Shown: in pieces, positions 26,334 to 34,449 of the stretch
How positions within the stretch are numbered: position 1 is the stretch's first letter
How the letters are laid out: each line of letters opens with the position of its first letter
Source: UBA5072 sp041737175
Lineage (GTDB): Bacteria > Bacteroidota > Bacteroidia > Bacteroidales > UBA10428
DNA: 64,000 nt
Reading direction: 5' to 3'
Assembly: GCA_041737175.1 (NCBI GenBank)
Contig: JBGSSF010000015.1
Span: forward strand, 1-64,000
The notes under the pieces: generated by a model
The model's input: only the letters and a program-made list of their open reading frames with translations
The model's database searches: none
What the model was told of the DNA's origin: nothing
Position numbers and translations under genes: made by a program

Positions 26334-29300
26334 TATTTTCTTTTTTAGTTTCAGTGGCGATCATCAGGTAAACTGCCGGTACTATGAAAAGAGTCAGGAA
26401 TGTGGAAAGGGTCATCCCGCCTACAACAGTTATCCCCATAGCCACGCGGCTCTGGGCGCCTTCACCAAGGCCGAGTGCCAGCGGCAATATGCCAAATATG
26501 GTGGCCAGACTGGTCATCAGAATAGGCCTGAAACGGGCTGCTGCAGCGTACCTGATCGCTTCGAGCTTGGACATTCCTGCAGCCTTTCGCTGGTTGGCAA
26601 ATTCCACGATCAGGATCCCGTTTTTGGATACCAGTCCGATCAGCATGATGATGCCGATCTGACTGAAGATATTCATGGTAATGTCAAAATACCACATGAA
26701 GATCAGGGCTCCTGTGACGGCAAGGGGAACGGTCATCATAACGATGATCGGATCCTTGAAACTCTCAAACTGAGCGGCCAGCACAAGGAAGATCAAAACC
26801 AGTGCCAGTGAGAAAGCGAACATCAGGCTGGATGAGCTTTCTTTAAAGTCCTTCGAATCACCTGCCAGCGCTGTTCTGAAAGTTTCATCCAGAACCTTGT
26901 CTGCTATCTTGTCCATTTCATCCAGGCCCTGGCTAATGGTTGTCCCTTCGGCCAGTCCCGAAGAAATCGTAGCTGCCACAAAGCGGTTATAACGGTATAA
27001 CTGCGGCGGAGCGGTACTTTCATTCAGGGTGACCAGGTTGTCAAACTGGATCATATCACCACTGTTATTTCTAACGTAGAGCGATTTAAGGTTCATGGGG
27101 GTGTTTCTGTCCTCCCGGGCAAGTTCGCCGAGAATCTGGTATTGTTTCCCGTTCATGAAGAAATATCCGAAACGTTGACCGCTGAGCGCCAGCTGCAGGG
27201 TTTGTCCGATATTCTGGGTTGACACTCCCAAAAGATTTGCCTTATCGCGGTTGATGCTGATCTGAATTTCGGGTTTGGTGAATTTCAGGTTCACATCGGC
27301 CATCTGAAAGGTAGGATTGCTTTGCACTTCAGCCATGAAGGGAGGAAGAATTTCACGGAGTTTATCAATGCTCTGAGCCTGGATCACAAATTGAACAGGC
27401 TGTCCGGCACGGCGGCCTCCAAATGTTGATTGCTGGATCACGCTTGATCTGGCTTTGGTCTTGGATCTCAACTCCGCTGTAAGTTTATTGGCAATCTCCT
27501 GCTGCGATCTGTTCCTTTCGGAAGGATCAACAAGAACCGTGCGTACAAAACCTGAGCCGCTACGAACCATGGCCTGTATGAATTTTGCTTCCGGGACAGA
27601 GTTTTCAACCGTTTTCCCGATATCTTCAATATAATCCAGGGTATACTCATACGTAGAACCTTCGGGCATGGTGGTATTGATATTGATCTGGGAGCGGTCC
27701 TCGAGCGGTGCCATTTCTGCTGGCAAAGTCGTCCACAACAGGATGGTCAGTCCTACTGCCACAAACAGAATTATCGTGGCAAGATATTTCTTATCCAGAA
27801 AAGATTCAAGCGTATCCTTATACCAATCATTCAGTTTAATAAAGAAACCCTCGGTTTTCCGAAACATCCAGCTGTGCTTGCTATGCGTTTTCAGCATTTT
27901 GGTCGACAGCATGGGGGTAAGCGTCAGGGCCACAAATGCTGAAATGGTAACCGCACCGGCCAGTACAATGCTGAATTCACGGAATAGTCGGCCTGTCATT
28001 CCCTGCAGGAATACGATCGGGAAAAAAACCGCAACGAGGGTGATGGTTGTGGCCACAATGGCAAAAAAGATCTCATTCGATCCCTGCAGGCCTGCTTCCA
28101 TGGGATCCATGCCATTTTCGATCTTCACATAGATGTTCTCCATCATCACAATGGCATCGTCCACCACCAGTCCGATGGCCAGCACAATAGCCAGCAGTGT
28201 AAGTATATTGATTGTAAATCCTGCAACATACATAATAAAGAAAGACCCGACAAGTGAAACCGGTATCACAATGATCGGGATAAGGGTGGTGCGCCAGTCG
28301 CGTAAAAAGAAGTAAATGATAATCACCACAAGCAGAAAGGCTATCAGGATGGTATCCTCAACTTCCCGTATAGAGGATCGGATATAGTCGGTGTTATCAA
28401 AACCTATTTCCACTTCAATATCCTCGGCAAGGTCCTTCTTCATGAATTCAAGCCTTTCGTATACCTGATCCGCAATGTCAATGTGGTTTGCACCGGGTTG
28501 TGGTATGATTGCAGTGGCCACCATGGGAATGCCATTCAGCTTCATGATCCCCCTTAAATCTTCGGGTCCAAGCTCGGCACGGCCGACATCGCTGACTCTT
28601 ACTACCTGGTCGCCCGACTGTTTAATGATGAGATTATTAAACTCAGCCGGTGTGGTCATTAATCCAAGGGTTCTGATGGTAAGCTCAGTTGTATTTCCTT
28701 CCACGCTACCCGACGGGAGTTCAACATTTTCCCGACCGATGGCATTTCTGACATCCAGGGGGGTCAGACCGTACCCGGCCAGTTTTGCGGGATCAAGCCA
28801 TAAACGCATGGCATATCTTTTTTGTCCCCATATCATAACAGCGCTCACACCCTGGATGGTCTGCAATTGTTCCTTGAATGTCAGCTCTGCTATCTCTGAG
28901 AGTTCAAGCAATGAGCGCTTTGTACTTTTGATGGCGATCATCATGATCGGGTTAGCATCTGCGTCGGCTTTGGCAACCGTGGGAGGATCCACATCCCTGG
29001 GAAGCAGACGCTGTGCCTGTGATACTTTATCCCTGACGTCATTGGCCGCAGTTTCGAGATCTACGCTGAGTTCAAACTCAACGGTAATATTGCTGCCCCC
29101 CTGCCGGCTAACGCTGGTGAGGGTACGTATACCGGGGATCCCGTTAATGGATTGCTCCAGGGGTTCCGTGATCTGCGTTTCAATAACATCGGAATTGGCG
29201 CCGGGATAGGAAGTGCTCACGGTAATAATGGCCGGATCCACGCTGGGGAATTCCCGGACACCCAGGTAGGATAACCCTATTATCCCGAAAAGCAGGATCA

Positions 29301-29358
29301 CCAGGGAGAACACTGTAGTTAATACAGGCCGCTTTATACTTGTGGATGAAAGACTCAT
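26323..29358 (-). CDS. RND multidrug efflux pump, inner-membrane subunit (AcrB-type)
   Basis: 1011 residues with the AcrB layout: one membrane helix, periplasmic porter loop, helices 2-6, central cytoplasmic joint, helix 7, second loop, helices 8-12. It opens STSIKRPVLTTVFSLVILLFG. The proton-relay aspartate pair is present in LVVDDAIVMMENI, which marks the HAE1 drug-efflux branch and not the heavy-metal (CusA) branch. It moves amphiphilic compounds from the periplasm or inner leaflet through TolC using proton flow. It sits between the fusion protein and the channel genes in one operon. No regulator gene adjoins it. Confidence 0.95.
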   Translation of the reverse strand: MSLSSTSIKRPVLTTVFSLVILLFGIIGLSYLGVREFPSVDPAIITVSTSYPGANSDVIETQITEPLEQSINGIPGIRTLTSVSRQGGSNITVEFELSVDLETAANDVRDKVSQAQRLLPRDVDPPTVAKADADANPIMMIAIKSTKRSLLELSEIAELTFKEQLQTIQGVSAVMIWGQKRYAMRLWLDPAKLAGYGLTPLDVRNAIGRENVELPSGSVEGNTTELTIRTLGLMTTPAEFNNLIIKQSGDQVVRVSDVGRAELGPEDLRGIMKLNGIPMVATAIIPQPGANHIDIADQVYERLEFMKKDLAEDIEVEIGFDNTDYIRSSIREVEDTILIAFLLVVIIIYFFLRDWRTTLIPIIVIPVSLVGSFFIMYVAGFTINILTLLAIVLAIGLVVDDAIVMMENIYVKIENGMDPMEAGLQGSNEIFFAIVATTITLVAVFFPIVFLQGMTGRLFREFSIVLAGAVTISAFVALTLTPMLSTKMLKTHSKHSWMFRKTEGFFIKLNDWYKDTLESFLDKKYLATIILFVAVGLTILLWTTLPAEMAPLEDRSQININTTMPEGSTYEYTLDYIEDIGKTVENSVPEAKFIQAMVRSGSGFVRTVLVDPSERNRSQQEIANKLTAELRSKTKARSSVIQQSTFGGRRAGQPVQFVIQAQSIDKLREILPPFMAEVQSNPTFQMADVNLKFTKPEIQISINRDKANLLGVSTQNIGQTLQLALSGQRFGYFFMNGKQYQILGELAREDRNTPMNLKSLYVRNNSGDMIQFDNLVTLNESTAPPQLYRYNRFVAATISSGLAEGTTISQGLDEMDKIADKVLDETFRTALAGDSKDFKESSSSLMFAFSLALVLIFLVLAAQFESFKDPIIVMMTVPLAVTGALIFMWYFDITMNIFSQIGIIMLIGLVSKNGILIVEFANQRKAAGMSKLEAIRYAAAARFRPILMTSLATIFGILPLALGLGEGAQSRVAMGITVVGGMTLSTFLTLFIVPAVYLMIATETKKENNEK

Positions 29359-29380
29359 AGTATCGGGATAAGTAATTGAT

Positions 29381-30490
29381 TCAGTTTTTTACCAGTGTAT
29401 CAAGTACAACAGGCAGATCCTGCCGCAGCTGAAGAACGCCCGATGTAAGCAATGTGTCGCCGAAATGAAGTCCTTCCTTTATCTGGATGAGTGCTTCAGT
29501 TCGTAATCCGGTGGTGACTGCAACCGGGAATGCCTTGCCTGACTTGTAGATAAAGACCTTTTCTCCTTCCATTTCCGGAATAATGGCTTCCGTGGGAATG
29601 GCAATGGTGTTCTCTATCTGTGTCAACCGCATGGTAATACTTGCAAACCGACCTGGTTTAAGCTCTTCCCTGATATTGGGATACAAGGCTCTTACACTGA
29701 TGGTGCGCGTGTTGATATCCACCTTGGGGTCAACGGCATACACCGAGGCCTTAAAAACATTCTTGGTACCGTCAATTTCGAATTCTATCGGAAATCCTTT
29801 TCTAATCTCATCGGCATACCTTTCCGCTATGGAGAATTCAATTTTAAGCGGGCTTGTTTTTACCAGCCTTACAATTTTCGTGGCCGGGGAAGTATAACTT
29901 CCTTCACTGAGCAGACGCAACCCGATGATCCCGTTAAAGGGCGCCCTGAGCTCGGTTTCGGCAATGCGGGCCTGGATCAGAAGAACATCAGCTTCAATCG
30001 CCTGCAGTTCGGTGGCAATCTGGTCATAGCTTTCCCGGCTGATGGCGTCTTTTTCGAGAAGACTTCTCTGCCGGAATTCCTTTTCTTCTGCCAGTTTTTT
30101 CTGGGCCTGCAGTTTAAGCAACTGGGCCTGTAAGGGCTTGTCGTTAACCTTGGCCAGAAGGTCACCCTTTTTAACCCTTGTGCCTTCGGTAAAGTAGATG
30201 GCAACTATTTTTCCCGAAGTCTCAAAAGACAGCTCGACCTCTTCATCAGGCAACACCGTTCCTGAGCTCTTAATCACTTCATTCATTTGTGTGGGCGCAA
30301 TTAAAAATCCGCTTACATTCAGCACCTGCTGTCCGCCGCCGGCCCCGGGGCCGCGCATCATCTGCCCTGAAGGCGACGGACCGCCCGCATCTTTCTTACT
30401 GAACAGGGGTTTGATCTTTGGGTAAAAAATCATTATTACGAAAACCAGAATAATTAAAACTGTTAGAATAACTCTGAATTTTTTGTTCAT
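29381..30490 (-). CDS. RND efflux periplasmic adaptor (membrane fusion protein)
   Basis: 369 residues. N-terminal membrane anchor (FRVILTVLIILVFVIMIFY), a flexible Gly/Pro/Met-rich linker (about residues 38-58), then the barrel-sandwich half (GKIVAIYFTEGTRVKKGDLLAKVND), an alpha-helical hairpin (about 105-155, shorter than in AcrA), the second half-motif (AETELRAPFNGIIGLR) and beta-barrel and proximal domains. It links the inner-membrane pump to the TolC channel. First gene of the three-gene operon, 22 bases before the pump gene. Confidence 0.94.
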   Translation of the reverse strand: MNKKFRVILTVLIILVFVIMIFYPKIKPLFSKKDAGGPSPSGQMMRGPGAGGGQQVLNVSGFLIAPTQMNEVIKSSGTVLPDEEVELSFETSGKIVAIYFTEGTRVKKGDLLAKVNDKPLQAQLLKLQAQKKLAEEKEFRQRSLLEKDAISRESYDQIATELQAIEADVLLIQARIAETELRAPFNGIIGLRLLSEGSYTSPATKIVRLVKTSPLKIEFSIAERYADEIRKGFPIEFEIDGTKNVFKASVYAVDPKVDINTRTISVRALYPNIREELKPGRFASITMRLTQIENTIAIPTEAIIPEMEGEKVFIYKSGKAFPVAVTTGLRTEALIQIKEGLHFGDTLLTSGVLQLRQDLPVVLDTLVKN

Positions 30491-30580
30491 TTTTATGGCA
30501 TTGAATGAATATTTGGCTCTACTACACTAATTATCAAAACAATCGGCTGAATCCAATGTTCAAAAACACTCAACTCATGG

Positions 30581-30588
30581 CAAAAATA
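30581..30588 (-). promoter_or_regulatory. possible -7 box for the RND efflux operon
   Basis: TATTTTTG on the minus strand about 90 bases upstream of the adaptor start; a TTG on the same strand lies 25 bases further upstream (30614-30616), slightly too far. A second box-like TATATTTG overlaps that point at 30614-30621. Either could be used. Confidence 0.35.
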
Positions 30589-30697
30589 AGTAATTGTACA
30601 CCCCTTTAATTAACAAATATACAAACCCTTTAAATGTATAGACATACTTTCAGGGTAATAAAAAAAATCCTTAACTTTCAGACAAATTATTAGCATT

Positions 30698-31069
30698 ATG
30701 GAAGAATCAACCATGAAGAAACACGTAACACTTGTGGCAGCATTGCAGATAGGATTCAGCACCATGGGAATCCTGGGCGCCATGGTGGTGTTTTTTGTTT
30801 TTTCATTTGCCGGTTCCTTCGTCAGCGACGTTGATGTTGCCGGCGAAGTGATGAGTTTTCTGGGATCCTTTCTGCCGGCCATGCTCCTGCTTTTATCCCT
30901 GGCAGGCCTGATCGGAGGAATAGGCCTGCTGCGTTTTCAGCGATGGGCAAGGGTACTGGTAATGGTAATGGCTGCCATCGGCTGTTTTGTCTTTCCGGTG
31001 GGAACTGTTATCGGAATATATTCCCTTTGGGTGCTTATGCAGGATGAATCAGCCAAGTTGTTCCTCTAG
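30698..31069 (+). CDS. small integral membrane protein, unknown function
   Basis: 123 residues with three or four membrane segments: VALQIGFSTMGILGAMVVFFVFSF-like first, then MLLLLSLAGLIGGIGLL, then VLVMVMAAIGCFVFPVGTVIGIYSLWVL. The ending YSLWVLMQDESAKLFL (a short positively placed loop followed by a SLWVL motif) is common in small membrane proteins annotated as DUF-type in many phyla. No signal peptide or catalytic motif. Divergent from the efflux operon, so it may share its control region, but nothing ties it to efflux. Confidence 0.75.
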   Translation: MEESTMKKHVTLVAALQIGFSTMGILGAMVVFFVFSFAGSFVSDVDVAGEVMSFLGSFLPAMLLLLSLAGLIGGIGLLRFQRWARVLVMVMAAIGCFVFPVGTVIGIYSLWVLMQDESAKLFL

Positions 31070-31086
31070 GCGACTTTGCCAGCCGA

Positions 31087-31350
31087 TCAGTTTTGCTTGA
31101 TCTTAGCTACCTTATCTTTGTATTGCTGCACAAGGGTTTGCTGAGCCGCAATTTTATTTTTCGCTTCGCCCTGAAGTGATTCTTTCTGGGGTGTGCGTGC
31201 GTTGGCATCACGGATGCTCGTATTGGCTTTCTCAATTTTATTTTCAGAGGATTTTATAGCCTTGGCTATCTTGTTTTTTCGTTTATCAAGACTTTTCAGG
31301 TATTCGGAATTATCATATTGTTATTGCATGGCTGTCGAAAAAACCGTAAA
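31087..31350 (-). pseudogene. decayed gene for a secreted coiled-coil protein
   Basis: On the minus strand a 78-codon frame ending at the TGA 31087-31089 reads as a lysine-rich coiled coil (QYDNSEYLKSLDKRKNKIAK at its start, QQYKDKVAKIKQN at its end). It has no ATG, GTG or TTG start in place; just upstream, in frame, the sequence reads FTVFSTAMQ, stop (TAA at 31321-31323), then QYDNSE. This looks like the end of a signal peptide and a glutamine codon (CAA) turned into TAA. The 5' half of the signal peptide is missing, and the downstream terminator of the barrel gene at 31419 occupies that place. A sequencing error cannot explain the missing start. The rest of 31070-31418 holds only the terminator. 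Confidence 0.5.
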
Positions 31351-31353
31351 ACA

Positions 31354-31384
31354 GCAGAGACCCCTCCTTTGGCGGGGTCTCTGC
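31354..31384 (-). terminator. terminator after the small barrel gene
   Basis: Perfect 11-base arms GCAGAGACCCC (31354-31364) and GGGGTCTCTGC (31374-31384) with a 9-base loop. On the minus strand the stem is followed by TGTTTTACGGTTTTTT. It lies 35 bases after the stop of the barrel gene and should end that transcript. Confidence 0.7.
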
Positions 31385-31418
31385 AGGCATTATAAGATTC
31401 TCAGATTGAGAATCATTT

Positions 31419-32060
31419 TTAGAATCTATATCCTACTGAAAAACCGAAACCGGTGTTTTTCACAATTTCATCACTTTTTTCACCATCATATTTCGGAACG
31501 AGGTTCAATAAACCCAGCTGTGCATTTAGCTGCACAGATACCTTAAAAGCAAATTCATAGCCGAAAAATATGTCGGCCCCCGCATCCAGTGGTTTCAAAT
31601 AAATCGCCTCCTCATCGGTTTCCTTCACATCGTTTTTAAATTTGATATCTTCTTCCTCATCATTCAGTTTGAACTTGCCACCAATTCCATAACCAACATA
31701 CGGACCAAAGCCCACGATCAGTTTACCGGAACCCAGCTGCGGTTTGTATAAAAAATGAATCGGCAGTTCAATGTATGAGATGGAAACTTTGAGATCATCC
31801 ACTTCATACACGTTGGTTGCTCCCTTTGTACTGAATAACAATCCGGGTTGAATGTAAAAATCCTGTGCAATGGGAATTTCAGCATTAGCGCCGATATGAA
31901 AGCCAATGGCGAGATCATTTTTCAGCTTGTCACCAGCTTCATCCTCGCCATTCAGATTCTGGAAATTAACACCGGCGCGAAGGCCGAACGAAACCTGAGA
32001 ATATGCAGCTGCGGTCATCATCAGTGCAACTGCCATTAAGAATAATACTTTTCTTTTCAT
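31419..32060 (-). CDS. small outer-membrane beta-barrel protein
   Basis: 213 residues from the ATG ending at 32060, which gives a standard signal peptide (MKRKVLFLMAVALMMTAAAYS). An earlier in-frame start nine codons upstream would precede it with a hydrophobic tail. The mature part is an 8-stranded barrel typical of the Bacteroidota porin-like family: VSFGLRAGVNFQNLNGEDE, FYIQPGLLFSTKGATN, YIELPIHFLYKPQLGSG, VGFGPYVGYGIGGKF and the closing strand GFGFSVGYRF with terminal phenylalanine. It lies 33 bases after the OmpA-like gene and is likely co-transcribed; a terminator follows it. Role unknown. Confidence 0.82.
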   Translation of the reverse strand: MKRKVLFLMAVALMMTAAAYSQVSFGLRAGVNFQNLNGEDEAGDKLKNDLAIGFHIGANAEIPIAQDFYIQPGLLFSTKGATNVYEVDDLKVSISYIELPIHFLYKPQLGSGKLIVGFGPYVGYGIGGKFKLNDEEEDIKFKNDVKETDEEAIYLKPLDAGADIFFGYEFAFKVSVQLNAQLGLLNLVPKYDGEKSDEIVKNTGFGFSVGYRF

Positions 32061-32093
32061 CGTAAAAATGTTTATGGTTAAAAACAAAAATTA

Positions 32094-32768
32094 CTACTTC
32101 GCTTCAGCGGCCTTTTCTGCATCTGCCTTCATTTTTTCATTGGCAGTGATCAGGAATTCAACACGGCGGTTTTGTGTTCTTCCTTCATCCGTTTCATTAT
32201 CATATTTGGGAGCCTCCTCACCATACCCTTTCACGGTCAGACGCGATGTTGAAATTCCTTTATTGGCAAGGTAATTGGATACATTGGTCGCCCGTCTTAT
32301 GGATAAGCCCTGGTTGTAATCCACACTGCCCTTGCTGTCGGTATGACCTTGTACTTCAACATTTGTATCGGGGTATTTGTTGAATACTTCCACAATTTTA
32401 TTGAGACTTTGTTGCGATGCAGAGGTCAGGTCAGCTTTTCCAAAATCAAAAAGAACTTTGTCGCTCAGTTCGACAATGATGCCTTCGCCAACACGCTCCA
32501 CCGTAGCATCCGGAACTTCCTTCTTAAGATCTTCAGCCTGTTTGTCCATTTGTTTACCAATTACAGCACCTGTCACACCTCCAACGGTGGCGCCAATAAT
32601 TGCACCAAGAGCCGTATTACCTGCTGCCCTGCCAATAACAGCGCCTGCTGCAGCCCCTGTTGCCGTACCAACGGCGGCTCCTTTCTGGGTTTTGTTCATC
32701 GATGCACAACCCGGCAAAAGAATTGCTGCGCCCACAATCATCACAAATAAATACTTCACTGTTCTCAT
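32094..32768 (-). CDS. OmpA-family lipoprotein with glycine zipper (YiaD-like)
   Basis: 224 residues. Lipobox LLPGC, then a glycine-zipper region (about 28-72, GAAAGAVIGRAAGNTALGAI and similar), then an OmpA peptidoglycan-binding domain (about 95-208) with VLFDFGKADLT, EVQGHTDSKGS and the NRRVEFLI end with the conserved arginine that contacts diaminopimelate. It anchors the outer membrane to the cell wall. The order of domains is like E. coli YiaD. A good promoter lies directly upstream. Confidence 0.9.
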   Translation of the reverse strand: MRTVKYLFVMIVGAAILLPGCASMNKTQKGAAVGTATGAAAGAVIGRAAGNTALGAIIGATVGGVTGAVIGKQMDKQAEDLKKEVPDATVERVGEGIIVELSDKVLFDFGKADLTSASQQSLNKIVEVFNKYPDTNVEVQGHTDSKGSVDYNQGLSIRRATNVSNYLANKGISTSRLTVKGYGEEAPKYDNETDEGRTQNRRVEFLITANEKMKADAEKAAEAK

Positions 32769-32799
32769 AGCATAGAATTTAGGTTTGTTTAATAATCTG

Positions 32800-32830
32800 C
32801 AAAATTACGCATTTATAGAAACATGGGCAA
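32800..32830 (-). promoter_or_regulatory. promoter of the OmpA-like/barrel operon
   Basis: Minus strand: TTG (32828-32830), 20-base spacer, TAATTTTG (32800-32807), a full consensus match ending 32 bases before the ATG of the OmpA-like gene. Confidence 0.75.
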
Positions 32831-32857
32831 TGTCAAAAAATATGCCAGAAAGAGCAG

Positions 32858-32920
32858 TAATCTGCAATCTGTAATCTTTAATCTTTAATCTGCAATCTGC
32901 AATCTGTAATCTGTAATCAG
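32858..32920. repeat. tandem heptamer array (TAATCTG x9)
   Basis: Nine units in perfect 7-base register: TAATCTG, CAATCTG, TAATCTT, TAATCTT, TAATCTG, CAATCTG, CAATCTG, TAATCTG, TAATCAG. Differences fall mainly at the first and last positions. The array includes the stop codon of the acyltransferase gene (TGA, 32917-32919 on the minus strand). The longest array in the window. Confidence 0.92.
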
Positions 32921-33768
32921 ATAGGCACATCCGTGACCCCGACCATGGCATACACCTGTTCTTTTACCCATTTCGCCCACTGGGTGGGAGTTTTTGAAGG
33001 ATTAAAAGTCTTATGGGAAATGGGCTTCCCAAAAGTGACAGTCAGGTGATCATTCCGGTGTTTATAGGTTTCATCCACCAGGTAAAACATTTCCAGGTTG
33101 GCCTTGATACCCAGAAAATTCCGGATATGGTTCAGGTTGTAGAAAAAATCAGAATTTCTTCCGGTGCAATGCACTGGAATGATATCACGTTTGTAATGGA
33201 CTGCCTTGGCGATGAAGTTCTTTTTCCATTCCAGGTCCATCACCTTTCCGTGAATGCGCCGGGAAACCAAACCGGCCGGGAAGGTGATTATCTGTGTGTC
33301 GGAAAGGAAGGCCTCGTGAAGTGTTGATGCTGCCCCGGTATCCTGTTTGCCGTGCTTATTGATCGGAATGAACAGCGGATGCAGGTTAATGAGGTTCATG
33401 AGAATATCATTGGTAAGCGACTTGCAGTCTTTGTAATACCCATTCAACAATACCAGTAGCAGAATACCATCGAATCCGCCCAAAGGATGATTGGACGCAA
33501 AGATAAACCGTCCTTCAGCAGGCAGGTTCTCAGCACCAGTAACGGTAACGGTGACATTGAATTCCTCAATAGCCGCCCGGGCGAAGTCAAGACCATACTT
33601 ATCTCCGTGCCTGGAGAGAAACTCATTGATATCACGCTGATGTGCTATTCTTTCAATGTATCGGTATACAAACCCGGGTAACAGGCTTGCCAGCCGGGGA
33701 TTTTTATCATGAAAAACCTTTCTTATATTGATCGGCTTGATTTTCCCGGGCTGATCATTATCAGTCAT
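32917..33768 (-). CDS. lysophospholipid/aminolipid O-acyltransferase-like protein
   Basis: 283 residues of the PlsC fold. The catalytic HX4D motif is present as SNHPLGGFDG (near residue 93), and the phosphate-binding loop reads ITFPAGLVSRR in place of the usual FPEGTR. The NHPLGG form is shared with acyltransferases of ornithine-lipid and glycine-lipid synthesis (OlsF N-terminal part, Bacteroides GlsA), so it may make aminolipids. That link is an inference from motif form. No GNAT partner (GlsB/OlsB) lies nearby. Membrane-associated by amphipathic surface, without a signal peptide. Its stop codon sits inside a heptamer array. Confidence 0.83.
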   Translation of the reverse strand: MTDNDQPGKIKPINIRKVFHDKNPRLASLLPGFVYRYIERIAHQRDINEFLSRHGDKYGLDFARAAIEEFNVTVTVTGAENLPAEGRFIFASNHPLGGFDGILLLVLLNGYYKDCKSLTNDILMNLINLHPLFIPINKHGKQDTGAASTLHEAFLSDTQIITFPAGLVSRRIHGKVMDLEWKKNFIAKAVHYKRDIIPVHCTGRNSDFFYNLNHIRNFLGIKANLEMFYLVDETYKHRNDHLTVTFGKPISHKTFNPSKTPTQWAKWVKEQVYAMVGVTDVPI

Positions 33769-33794
33769 GGCCCTTTCATTTAGATTTGATCCCC

Positions 33795-33802
33795 CAAATG
33801 TA
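33795..33802 (-). promoter_or_regulatory. possible -7 box for the acyltransferase gene
   Basis: TACATTTG on the minus strand, 26 bases upstream of the ATG. No TTG at 19-21 bases, so only half of the consensus is met. Confidence 0.4.
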
Positions 33803-33888
33803 TAAAATCTGAGCCATAACTTTTGGCTTCAGACAAACATCCTGCAAAATATACAATAAACACTCCTGGTAAAAAGTTATTAACAATG

Positions 33889-33923
33889 TGGGAAAAAATG
33901 GGTGATAGTGGAACAAAGTGGGA
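33889..33923 (+). promoter_or_regulatory. MraZ operator: four TGGGN repeats at 10-base spacing
   Basis: TGGGA (33889), TGGGT (33899), TGGAA (33909) and TGGGA (33919) start exactly 10 bases apart, each followed by a 5-base spacer. This is the arrangement bound by MraZ upstream of E. coli mraZ (TGGGN repeats with 5-base gaps), here with four copies, three of them exact. It lies 41 bases before the mraZ start, so MraZ should control its own dcw operon. Confidence 0.85.
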
Positions 33924-33933
33924 ATAAATGTAT

Positions 33934-33941
33934 TATTTTTA
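33934..33941 (+). promoter_or_regulatory. probable -7 element of the dcw operon promoter
   Basis: TATTTTTA differs from TAnnTTTG only at the last base. The expected -33 position falls inside the third and fourth MraZ repeats, where no TTG is present, so bound MraZ would cover the promoter. Transcription would begin near 33948, 16 bases before mraZ. Confidence 0.45.
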
Positions 33942-33963
33942 CAATCCAAATGCAAAACCCGGC

Positions 33964-34449
33964 ATGACAACATTCACTGGTGATTATCCCTGCAGGCTCG
34001 ATGATAAAGGCCGAGTGCTGCTGCCTTCTGCATTTATCAAGCAGATGGCTGCAGGCATACAGGAGAGATTTGTTCTTAAGAAGGACATTTTTGAATCATG
34101 CCTGGTACTTTATCCGATGATGGAGTGGGAAAGGCAAACGCAGATTCTGCGGCAGAACACCAATCCTTACAACCGGGAACACAACCAGTTTTTACGCGGA
34201 TTCTTCAAAGGTATGGCCGACCTGACGCTCGACGCCAGCAACCGGCTGCTCATCCCCAAACGGCTTTTGGAGGAAATAGACGCGGACCGTGAGATTGTTA
34301 TGGCCGGGCAACTGGGCCGGATTGAAATATGGGCAAGGGATGCTTATGATACCATTGAAAGTGGCGGAGAAACCATTGCCCATTTGGCAGAAAAGATCAT
34401 GGGCAATCTCAACCAGGGTGGAATGCCAGATAAAAGTGCCGGTGGATGA
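33964..34449 (+). CDS. mraZ: MraZ, transcriptional regulator of the dcw operon
   Basis: 161 residues from ATG 33964. An in-frame start 36 bases upstream is rejected because it lies on the probable promoter. Two SpoVT/AbrB-like halves are visible, the first starting MTTFTGDYPCRLDDKGRVLLPSAF and the second around FFKGMADLTLDASNRLLIPKRL, each with the DxxGR/DxxNR motif. MraZ forms a ring that binds repeated TGGGN boxes and represses its own operon; such boxes lie just upstream. It overlaps rsmH by 4 bases. Confidence 0.93.
   Translation: MTTFTGDYPCRLDDKGRVLLPSAFIKQMAAGIQERFVLKKDIFESCLVLYPMMEWERQTQILRQNTNPYNREHNQFLRGFFKGMADLTLDASNRLLIPKRLLEEIDADREIVMAGQLGRIEIWARDAYDTIESGGETIAHLAEKIMGNLNQGGMPDKSAGG

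Noticed and set aside
28475..29209. 244-codon plus-strand frame inside the RND pump gene
   Set aside because: Antisense to conserved porter-domain sequence; serine and methionine-rich with no motif; the pump gene is clearly real.
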